Assembly: GCA_030658975.1 (NCBI GenBank)
Contig: JAUSBL010000044.1
Location: 1-39,219, forward strand
From: Candidatus Latescibacterota bacterium
GTDB taxonomy: Bacteria; Krumholzibacteriota; Krumholzibacteriia; LZORAL124-64-63
Length of the DNA stretch: 39,219 nucleotides
Direction of reading: 5' to 3'
Shown here: positions 1-6,403 of the stretch, piece by piece
Position numbering within the stretch: the first letter of the stretch is position 1
Layout: each line of letters starts with the position of its first letter
The notes under the pieces: model-generated
Database searches by the model: none
Seen by the model: the letters and a program-made list of their open reading frames with translations, nothing else
Told to the model about the DNA's origin: nothing
Position numbers and translations under genes: made by a program

Positions 1-588
1 GCAGCGCAGGCCGTGCTTGCGCGCCGTCAGCGCCGCGCTGAGCCCGCCGGGTCCCGCCCCGACCACGATCGCGTCCCAGCGCGGGTCCTGGGCGGGGAAG
101 GGGCTGCGGGCGGCGATCGCTTCCATGGCGCGGCGCCCCTGGTCCACGGCGTTGCTGACCAGCGCGAAACCGCCCAGCTCGCCGGCGACGAAGATCCCCG
201 GCCGACTGGTCTCGAGGTCGGGGCTCAGCACCGGGATATCGTCGCGCATCGTGATGTCGCCCAGGCCGACCTTGAGCGCGCCGACGGGGCAGGCCTCGGC
301 GCAGCGGCCGTGGCCGATGCAGCGGGCGCCGTTGGTGATCACGGCCTTGCCGCCGACGATGCCGAGCACGTCGCCCTCAGGGCAGGCCATCACGCAGGAC
401 CCGCAGCCGATGCAGGCGTTGGCGTCGATCAGGGGATACTGTCCGACGGGCCGGTTCATGCCCAGCGCCACGGTCTCGGCGCGCCGGGCGGCGTCCTGCT
501 GCCGGGCGGCGCGGAAGCGCAGGAAGTAGGGCACGATCAGGACTGCGCCCAGCAGGAGGGCTCCCCCCCAGATCAGCAGCGATTCCAT
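1..588 (-). CDS. Membrane-anchored 4Fe-4S / FAD-NAD(P) oxidoreductase (C-terminus cut by window edge)
   Basis: The first 196 codons are visible and the reading frame runs off the window at base 1. Residues 4-23 form one hydrophobic anchor, followed by a basic stretch. Residues 59-70 are a classic CxxCxxCxxxCP ferredoxin motif. Residues 90-101 repeat it with His93 in place of the second Cys. Residues 130-140 read PGIFVAGELGG, which resembles the motif normally near the end of thioredoxin-reductase-like flavoproteins, yet residues 174-183 then give a fresh IVVGAGPGGL dinucleotide-binding fold. The gene starts 18 bp after the barrel gene at 607 stops, so it is the last visible gene of the cytochrome operon. 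I infer that it links a cytosolic or membrane electron pool to the cytochromes. ATG 588 is preceded by a G-rich Shine-Dalgarno-like run. Substrate and membrane side are unknown. Confidence 0.85.
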   Translation of the reverse strand, partial: MESLLIWGGALLLGAVLIVPYFLRFRAARQQDAARRAETVALGMNRPVGQYPLIDANACIGCGSCVMACPEGDVLGIVGGKAVITNGARCIGHGRCAEACPVGALKVGLGDITMRDDIPVLSPDLETSRPGIFVAGELGGFALVSNAVDQGRRAMEAIAARSPFPAQDPRWDAIVVGAGPGGLSAALTARKHGLRC

Positions 589-606
589 GGTCCCCCCCGC
601 AAATCC

Positions 607-2247
607 TCAGAATCGCAGCGTGAGATCGGCCCGCAGGCGGTCGCCTCGGATGTCGTCGCCGCCGTCCCGCTCGTATTCCAGGCCCGCCAGCCACGACCGG
701 CCCAGGATCCGGCGCGCGCCGACCCTGGTCCAGTGGGAGCGACGTCCGTCGACGCCGACAATGTCGTAACTGTAGAGCCCCGCCGCGACCTGCAGGTCCA
801 GCCCGTCGCGCAGGGGCTGATCCAGCCGCAGCGACGGCGTCAGGCCGGAGACCCGCGGGCCGTCGAAGCCGCGCAGGTCCAGTGAAAGGTAGCTGCCGGG
901 ACCCGACAGGCCGGCGCGTCCGATGGTCGTGCCCCAGCCCCAGGTGTCGCCGTCGCGGCCGGCGCCCCCGCGCACGCCGCCGTCGGCGGCCAGCGACCAG
1001 CCGCTGCCGTCCGACCAGCGCGTCCGCAGTCGCAGGCCCGACCGCTCGGCGTCGCGGAAGAGGCTGTCGGGCAGGGAGCGGGTCGCCCAGGTGCGGTAGA
1101 GCTCCCGGCGGTCGTGGCTGAGTGAAGCGCTCCAGCGCGGCGTGATACGCGCAGATAGGGTGGTGACCGTATTGCTCAGCGCGAGGCGGCGGCCCTGCGC
1201 CGCGTAGCGCCAGCCACGGTTGACTTCCAGCTCGGCGCTCTGGTGCAGCCGGAAAGCGCCGTCGTGTCCGAGGTCGCCGTCCAGCAGGAGGTACTCGCGG
1301 CTGGCTTCGCTGCCGTGATATTCCCCGACTGCGGCCAGCACGGCCTGCCAGGGCCGGTCGACGCCGTCGTCGTCGGTCCAGGCCAGGAATCCGCCCAGCT
1401 TGCGCTCGTCGCCGCTCGGTTCGCTCGTGCGCGGGTCGGGTGTGAAGCCGGCGAAGGCGCCGAGTCGCGTGCCGGCTGCCAGGCGGCTGCTGAACAGGGC
1501 CCCGTCGATCTGGCCGAAGCCGCTGACGGCCCGGCTCGTGATGCGGCCCAGGCTGTAGTGCCAGCGGTCGTCCGGGCGCTCGCGCGTGAGGGTGACGAGG
1601 TAGACGCGGTTGCGCCACTCGTTCTCGGCCGGGGAGGAGAAGCCGGCGGCGCGGCGGTTCTGGCGCAGGGTGCCGCGCACCTGCAGTTCATGGCCGCCCG
1701 CGAAGGGCTCGCGGGAGCGCAGGTCGAAGCGCAGCGACGGCTGGGTCAGGTCGAGGTCCGTCTCGCTGCGGTCGTTGTAGTGGAGCCACTGCAGGGTGAG
1801 CCGGCCCCGCAGGAAGAAGGGGCGGTCCCGCCCGGCGGATTGCGCGCGGGCGGGGCCGGTCGTCGCCGCGGGCACTGGGTTGGTCGCCTGGACGGCGGCG
1901 CTGTCGGCGGGCGCGGGCGCGGGGCCCTGCCGGATCACGACTGCCGCATCTCCCGGGTGGACGTCCGCGGCGTCGCCCGTGATCCGGCACGAGGCCGAAT
2001 GCTCGGCCAGGTGCTCGATCGTGATCTCGGTGACCGGCGCATCGCGGCGCAGGATCCGCAGCACGTCGCCGGTGCGCAGACCGTCGGCGCGGCCGGCGTC
2101 CAGGTAGACCTGTTCGGCGGACACGTAGCTGACCTTGGCGCGCGGCGCATCCGGGATGTCCGGTGGATCCCCGGCGCGCGCCGCTGTGGCGGCCAGCAGG
2201 CACGCCATGACGACGGACAGGATGCCGCGGCGGCTCGAGATGCTCAT
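607..2247 (-). CDS. Outer-membrane beta-barrel protein of the cytochrome operon (putative porin partner)
   Basis: This 546-residue protein has a signal peptide (basic start, hydrophobic core, ATAARAG cleavage region near residue 25). A small globular beta domain follows (about 30-95, with ADGLRTGDVLRILR, resembling the FlgT C-terminal/SH3-like fold), then an Ala/Pro-rich linker. From about residue 140 there is a long region of alternating polar and hydrophobic strands rich in Arg, Tyr, Trp and Asp. The protein ends in LTLRF, and a terminal aromatic residue is typical of BAM-inserted barrels. It has no CXXCH. ATG 2247 overlaps the stop of the 19-heme cytochrome as ATGA, implying translational coupling. 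By analogy with porin-cytochrome conduits such as MtrB or OmbB, I infer that it passes cytochromes or electrons across the outer membrane. Sequence similarity to those families cannot be judged by eye. Confidence 0.82.
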   Translation of the reverse strand: MSISSRRGILSVVMACLLAATAARAGDPPDIPDAPRAKVSYVSAEQVYLDAGRADGLRTGDVLRILRRDAPVTEITIEHLAEHSASCRITGDAADVHPGDAAVVIRQGPAPAPADSAAVQATNPVPAATTGPARAQSAGRDRPFFLRGRLTLQWLHYNDRSETDLDLTQPSLRFDLRSREPFAGGHELQVRGTLRQNRRAAGFSSPAENEWRNRVYLVTLTRERPDDRWHYSLGRITSRAVSGFGQIDGALFSSRLAAGTRLGAFAGFTPDPRTSEPSGDERKLGGFLAWTDDDGVDRPWQAVLAAVGEYHGSEASREYLLLDGDLGHDGAFRLHQSAELEVNRGWRYAAQGRRLALSNTVTTLSARITPRWSASLSHDRRELYRTWATRSLPDSLFRDAERSGLRLRTRWSDGSGWSLAADGGVRGGAGRDGDTWGWGTTIGRAGLSGPGSYLSLDLRGFDGPRVSGLTPSLRLDQPLRDGLDLQVAAGLYSYDIVGVDGRRSHWTRVGARRILGRSWLAGLEYERDGGDDIRGDRLRADLTLRF

Positions 2248-3704
2248 TCGTCTCCTCGCGGATGGCACTGGAAGCAGGCGGCGCTCTGGTAGACGTAACC
2301 ATCCTCGCCCTGGTGATCCCGGTCCGTATCCGTGCGGTTGTGCTCGTGGCAGAAGATGCACTCGAACACGGCGTAGTTCGTCGGCGTCACGTGGCAGTCG
2401 ACGCAGGCGTTCCACTCGTCGCGGTGCCGGCCCGAGTAGATGGGGAACAGCGTGTCGTGGTTCCAGTTCGCCGGCTGCCAGACGGAGGTCGTGTGGCAGG
2501 AGGCGCACTGGGTGTTGAAGCCGGCGGCGACGTGGCCGGGTTCGGTGGCGGCCTCGTAGTCGGGCCGGTGACAGGCGTAGCAGTCGGTCGGGGTGCCCGC
2601 GTAGCCGGTGGCGTGGCAGGAGACGCAGGTCGTCGTCGTGTGGGCGCCGGTCAGGGGGAAGCCCGAGGTCGCGTGGTCGAAGTCCGCGCCCTCCCAGGAC
2701 ACGTCGCTGTGGCACAGCCGGCAGTCGGTGCTGTAGCCGGCGGCGACGTGGTCGGGATCGTTGGCGCCCTCGTAGTCGGGCCGGTGGCAGGCGTAGCAGT
2801 CGGTGGGCGTTCCCGTGTAGCCCGTGGCGTGGCAGGAGACGCAGGACACCGCGACGTGCGCGCCGGTCAGGGCGAAGCCCGAGGTGGCGTGGTCGAAGTC
2901 GGCGCCGTCCCAGGAGACGTCGCTGTGGCACTGCCGGCAGTCGGTGCTGAAGCCGGCGGCGACGTGGCCGGGGTCGTCGGTCCCCTCGTAGTCGGGCCGG
3001 TGGCAGGCGTAGCAGTCGGTCGGCGTGCCCGCGTAGCCGGTGGCGTGGCAGGAGGCGCAGGTCGCCGTGGCGTGGGCGCCGGTCAGCGGGAAGGCCGGCG
3101 AATGGATGAAGGAGCCGGAGCCCCAGCCCGACGCCGTCATCCCGTGGCAACTGACGCAGTCCGTGCTGAAGCCGTTCGCGGCGTGGTCGGGGTCGCGCGC
3201 CGCCTCGTAGTCGGCGTCGTGGCAGCTGAGGCAGTCGGCGGGGATCGTGGTGTGCTCTTCGCCGGGCGATCCCTGGTGGCACGCGTCGCAGTCCACGACG
3301 GCGTGGGCGCCGAGCAGGGGGAAACCCGTCGCGGGGTGGGCGGCGCGGCTGGCGTCGCGGACGTCCCAGCCGGACGTGTTGTGGCAGTCGTCGCAGTGGG
3401 AACCGAAGCGGCGGCGGTGGACGTCCAGGTGGCAGTCGGCGCAGGCCGAGGCGACGCGGCGGAACTGCAGGTCCTCGTGGCAACCTGAGCAGGCGGCCTG
3501 TGTGTGGCGGCCGGTCAGGACGTAGCCGGTCGTCGCGTGGTCGAACGCCGGCGTCGGCGAGGGAACGACCCACGACGAGGCGTCGTGGCAGACCTCGCAG
3601 CGCATGTCGAGATCCCCGTGCGGGCTGAGGTCCGGGGTCTGGGCCGCGACCCGCACCGCGGCGAGCGCGAGCATCGACAACGGCAGCAGCCAGCGTCGCA
3701 TCAT
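2244..3704 (-). CDS. Periplasmic/extracellular 19-heme c-type cytochrome
   Basis: The protein is 486 residues. It starts MMRRWLLPLS with a signal peptide ending near VAAQ, which implies Sec export and periplasmic heme attachment. I count 19 CXXCH heme-binding motifs, about one per 25 residues, plus many extra His residues in FDHATSGF and GAHV segments that can serve as distal ligands. The middle consists of near-identical 72-residue modules with three hemes each (CYACH, CRxCH, CVSCH). The gene overlaps the 20-heme gene upstream and the barrel gene downstream by 4 bp each (ATGA), so all three are probably made together. ATG 3704 was chosen over longer in-frame extension because the signal peptide begins there; ATG 3701 is an alternative. 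The likely role is an electron wire towards or across the outer membrane. No substrate-reducing site is recognisable. Confidence 0.93.
   Translation of the reverse strand: MMRRWLLPLSMLALAAVRVAAQTPDLSPHGDLDMRCEVCHDASSWVVPSPTPAFDHATTGYVLTGRHTQAACSGCHEDLQFRRVASACADCHLDVHRRRFGSHCDDCHNTSGWDVRDASRAAHPATGFPLLGAHAVVDCDACHQGSPGEEHTTIPADCLSCHDADYEAARDPDHAANGFSTDCVSCHGMTASGWGSGSFIHSPAFPLTGAHATATCASCHATGYAGTPTDCYACHRPDYEGTDDPGHVAAGFSTDCRQCHSDVSWDGADFDHATSGFALTGAHVAVSCVSCHATGYTGTPTDCYACHRPDYEGANDPDHVAAGYSTDCRLCHSDVSWEGADFDHATSGFPLTGAHTTTTCVSCHATGYAGTPTDCYACHRPDYEAATEPGHVAAGFNTQCASCHTTSVWQPANWNHDTLFPIYSGRHRDEWNACVDCHVTPTNYAVFECIFCHEHNRTDTDRDHQGEDGYVYQSAACFQCHPRGDE
2520..3230 (-). repeat. Tandem 216-bp (72-residue) heme modules inside the 19-heme cytochrome gene
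   Basis: The segment ctcgtagtcgggccggtg recurs at about 2553, 2769 and 2985, giving an exact 216-bp period. Each unit encodes 72 residues with three CXXCH motifs and the phrases DCYACHRPDYE, HVAAGFSTDC, FDHATSGF and CHATGY. Units differ mainly at third codon positions and at a few residues. This points to recent internal duplication of a heme module. Confidence 0.85.
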
Positions 3705-5392
3705 GGCCGGTCTCCCTTGTTCCGGGTGTCGAGGAAACCCACCGTGTGGCAGGCCTCGCAGCGCTTGTCCACGGGCCGGTACCGGACCGCGAGGTCGTCC
3801 CCCTCGCCCTCGCGGGGGTGGCAGGCCTGGCAGGCCACGTCCAGGTGGCCGCCCGCCAGCGGGAAGGTCGTGTCGCGATCGTGATCGAAGCGCACCGCCC
3901 GCCATCCGGCTTCGGTGGCGTGGCAGCGTTCGCAATCGGTGACGGGCGGTGCCGTCGTCGTGGCGAACTGGCCGCGGTGCGGGTCCTTGTGGCAGGCGTC
4001 GCAGCGCTCAGGGGTGGGGCGGAACCGCAGGCTGTCCGCCGCGGAACGCGCGCCCGGCGGCGCGTGGCAGGCCCGGCACGCGGTCGTCGCGTGCTTGCCC
4101 ACGAGGGGGAAGCGGGTGCGGCCGTGATCGTAGGCCACGGTCCGCCACGACGAGGCGTCGTGGCAGAGCCGGCAGCCGATCTCGGCCTGCTGGGCCGTGC
4201 TCGTGCCGCCGTGGGGATCGCGGTGGCAATCCGTGCACGCCGCCGCCGGCCTCTGCAGCGGCGTCGGCGCTCCCTTGCGGGCCGGCGCGTGGCAGGCGCT
4301 GCAGGCCACCGCGAGATGGGCGCCTTCCAGGCCGAAGTCCGTGGAGTCGTGGCGGGCGACCGTGAACGACGACGGGGCGAATCCGTTCACGGAGTGGCAG
4401 CGGCTGCAGGCGTCGAAGGTGCGGCCGTCGGCGGCGTCCGGATGGCGGGCCTGGTGGCAGCCGTCGCAGCGGGCGTAGACCAGGGAGTTGCGGGGGGCGT
4501 CCGCGCGGTGGCAGGCGTCGCACTTCAGGGCGGCGTGCCGGCCCCGCAGCGGGTAGCGCGTGCGGTCGTGATCGAAGGCGCCGCCGGCGACGCGCCGCCA
4601 GTTGGTGGGATCGTGGCAGCGTGCACAATCGCCGCCGAGCGAGCCCGCGTGGGGGTCCTTGTGGCAAGCCGCGCAGGTCGCGTGCTCCACGGGACGGTAG
4701 CGGCGCCAGGTGTCCGGGGTTCCGTCGAGGGTCCCGGTCGCGACGGGGTGGCAGCGGTCGCACGCCGCGTCGCGGTGCTTGCCCGAGAGGATGAAGTCCG
4801 TCTTGGCATGGTCGAATCCGGCGGCCGGTTTCCAGGCGTCCTGGCGGTGGCAATCCGTGCAGGCCCGCTCGAACTGTCCCCGGTGCTCGTCGCGATGGCA
4901 GTCCATGCAGGCCGTGCCCAGGCCGAGGTAGGTGCGGCCCGGATTCTTGCCGCGGTCGCGCACCAACGAGAGGTCCTGCAGCAGGTCGGCCCGGTGGCAC
5001 TTGCGGCAGTCCAGCCGGCGGTGGGCGCCTTCGAGGGGCCAGCCCGCCGTCGCGTGGTCGAAAGCCTGGGGGCCGGCCGGCCAGTGGATCAGCTCGAAAT
5101 CTCGGCCCTGGTGTTCGACGTGGCAGGTCGCGCAGTGCTCGTGGCCGGCGACGGCGTGCAGCCCGCGCCCCGCCGCCACCCGGGTGGCGATCTCCTGGTG
5201 GCAGGTCAGGCATTTCGGGCCGACCGTCTGGTCGCCCAGCTCGTGGCAGGACGTGCACTGGCGGACGCCCTCGAGACTCTCGTGGACCCGGCTGAGTTTG
5301 CCGGGTGAAAGCTGGGCCGCGGCGAAGTGCGGCAGTCCCGCAATTAGGACAGCTATTGTCGCAAATTGAGTCAGACGACTCAGAACACCCAT
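3701..5392 (-). CDS. Periplasmic 20-heme c-type cytochrome
   Basis: This 563-residue exported protein has a signal peptide (MGVLSRLTQF through FAAAQ) and 20 CXXCH motifs spread over its whole length. Several are in paired CxxCHxDPHxG contexts that recall the periplasmic multiheme cytochromes of metal-reducing bacteria. Recurrent FDHxxTxFxLxGxH segments supply candidate distal His ligands and show an ancestry shared with the 19-heme neighbour, but the copies here are far more diverged. ATG 5392 lies 13 bp inside the end of the cytochrome b gene, and the stop overlaps the next start (ATGATG), so the genes are translationally linked. I infer that it accepts electrons from the membrane cytochrome b and hands them to the 19-heme protein. 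ATG 5392 is preferred because it gives an intact signal peptide. Confidence 0.93.
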   Translation of the reverse strand: MGVLSRLTQFATIAVLIAGLPHFAAAQLSPGKLSRVHESLEGVRQCTSCHELGDQTVGPKCLTCHQEIATRVAAGRGLHAVAGHEHCATCHVEHQGRDFELIHWPAGPQAFDHATAGWPLEGAHRRLDCRKCHRADLLQDLSLVRDRGKNPGRTYLGLGTACMDCHRDEHRGQFERACTDCHRQDAWKPAAGFDHAKTDFILSGKHRDAACDRCHPVATGTLDGTPDTWRRYRPVEHATCAACHKDPHAGSLGGDCARCHDPTNWRRVAGGAFDHDRTRYPLRGRHAALKCDACHRADAPRNSLVYARCDGCHQARHPDAADGRTFDACSRCHSVNGFAPSSFTVARHDSTDFGLEGAHLAVACSACHAPARKGAPTPLQRPAAACTDCHRDPHGGTSTAQQAEIGCRLCHDASSWRTVAYDHGRTRFPLVGKHATTACRACHAPPGARSAADSLRFRPTPERCDACHKDPHRGQFATTTAPPVTDCERCHATEAGWRAVRFDHDRDTTFPLAGGHLDVACQACHPREGEGDDLAVRYRPVDKRCEACHTVGFLDTRNKGDRP

Positions 5393-6213
5393 CGGTACCC
5401 CAGGGCCACGGTCACGCCCACGTGGACGACCATGATGATCAACATGAGGAATGCGAAGGGTTTGTGAATGACGTGCCAATAGTGGAACAGCTCCCGGATG
5501 CGGTTGTGGAACAAGATGCGCCGACCGAGCAAGACCCGCGCCTTGGCCATGGCCAGGAGGTCCGGGGAGGCTCCGGCCGGCAAATGAGTTCGTAACCGCA
5601 TGCCCAGCAAGATGTTGTTCATCGGGAGCCGCCACAGGCTGCCGCCGGCGGCAGTGACGGTTTCCAGCGTGGTCATGGTGCGCTCATCCAGGCCGTGCGT
5701 CTCGCGCAGCCTCCGGTCGGTCTGCGCGAGCTGGGCCTGGATCTCCTCCAGCGTCATGGCTTCTCCCAGCATGTTGCGCGGGAGCTGCAGGTAGAGGTAG
5801 CGCCCGAAAACGCCGCTGAACGCCACGGCCATCATCGACCAGTAGCTCACGGCGACCAGGCCCTGGACCTTGAACGACGTGTGAAGGGTCACCAGCAGCG
5901 GTCCCGAGACGCCCAGGAAGATGTGGCCGTCCAGCCAGCGGCCGATGTGCCCCTTGCCGGCGAGCCCGTGCCAGCGCTTGCGCAGGGAATAGAGCAGCAG
6001 CAGCAGGATCTGCAGGCTGCCGACGATGCCCAGGCCGTGGCCCACCGTGCCGGCCGGGCGCAGGCTGCGGAAATCCGGGTGGTGCGGGCGCTGGTCCAGC
6101 GGCTGGCTGTAGTAGTCGATCCCGGCCACGAGCAGCCAGGTGATCGCGGCGGCGAGCAGCAGGTAGCAGATGCGCAGGACGATCCGGAATGCACGCGCGC
6201 GCGCGACGGCCAT
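5380..6213 (-). CDS. Integral membrane cytochrome b-like protein (quinol-side electron entry)
   Basis: The 277-residue protein starts at ATG 6213, with GGGGAG 7 bp upstream. It has at least four strongly hydrophobic segments: near the N-terminus (YLLLAAAITWLLVAG), around residues 70-90, around 110-150, and near the C-terminus (FLMLIIMVVHVGVTVAL). Paired histidines flank or lie in these helices (GHIFLGVSG with LHTSF; FHYWHVIHK with VVHVG), the arrangement expected for b-heme ligation. It is the first gene of the five-gene operon and sits directly behind a good promoter. Members of such operons usually oxidise membrane quinol and feed periplasmic c-type hemes. That role is inferred here from fold and context. 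A charged central loop (EEIQAQLAQTDRRLRE) separates the helix pairs. I cannot assign it to a named subfamily. Confidence 0.82.
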   Translation of the reverse strand: MAVARARAFRIVLRICYLLLAAAITWLLVAGIDYYSQPLDQRPHHPDFRSLRPAGTVGHGLGIVGSLQILLLLLYSLRKRWHGLAGKGHIGRWLDGHIFLGVSGPLLVTLHTSFKVQGLVAVSYWSMMAVAFSGVFGRYLYLQLPRNMLGEAMTLEEIQAQLAQTDRRLRETHGLDERTMTTLETVTAAGGSLWRLPMNNILLGMRLRTHLPAGASPDLLAMAKARVLLGRRILFHNRIRELFHYWHVIHKPFAFLMLIIMVVHVGVTVALGYRWVF

Positions 6214-6248
6214 GTGGTCTCCCCTGGGTGGAACTTCGGAGCGGCACG

Positions 6249-6276
6249 ATTCTAGGCCCTCCCACTCCCGATTCAA
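6249..6276 (-). promoter_or_regulatory. Sigma70-like promoter of the cytochrome operon
   Basis: On the minus strand the sequence reads TTGAAT, 16 bases, then TAGAAT. This lies 36 bp upstream of the cytochrome b start at 6213. Both hexamers are close to the bacterial consensus, and the region stands out as AT-rich in this GC-rich DNA. Confidence 0.5.
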
Positions 6277-6299
6277 CAACTATGTCTTGGTGCTAGTGG

Positions 6300-6328
6300 T
6301 TGTCCCGGGGCGGCGGAGGTGGTAGTTT
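6300..6328 (+). promoter_or_regulatory. Promoter-like element upstream of the OPT transporter
   Basis: TTGTCC is followed by 17 bases and TAGTTT, on the strand divergent from the cytochrome operon promoter. It resembles the element before pckA (TTGTCG, 17 bases, TAGTTT). The transporter start at 6404 is about 75 bp further on. Confidence 0.35.
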
Positions 6329-6403
6329 CCCCCACATGTCCGGTGCCCCCGCGGAGCGATCCCGGGTGCGCCCCTTCTTCCGCGTGTGATGACGGAGGTG
6401 TCC

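Noticed and set aside
607-3573. 988-residue minus-strand open frame
   Set aside because: Only the part from ATG 2247 is real. The upstream portion is an Arg/Pro-rich shadow of the 19-heme cytochrome read in another frame.
3746-5308. 520-residue plus-strand open frame opposite the 20-heme cytochrome
   Set aside because: It is antisense to 20 CXXCH motifs. It is Val/Ala/Gly-rich with no signal, domain or ribosome site.
6192-6205. Alternating CG run that could form Z-DNA
   Set aside because: It is simply Arg-Ala codons at the start of the cytochrome b gene in GC-rich DNA.
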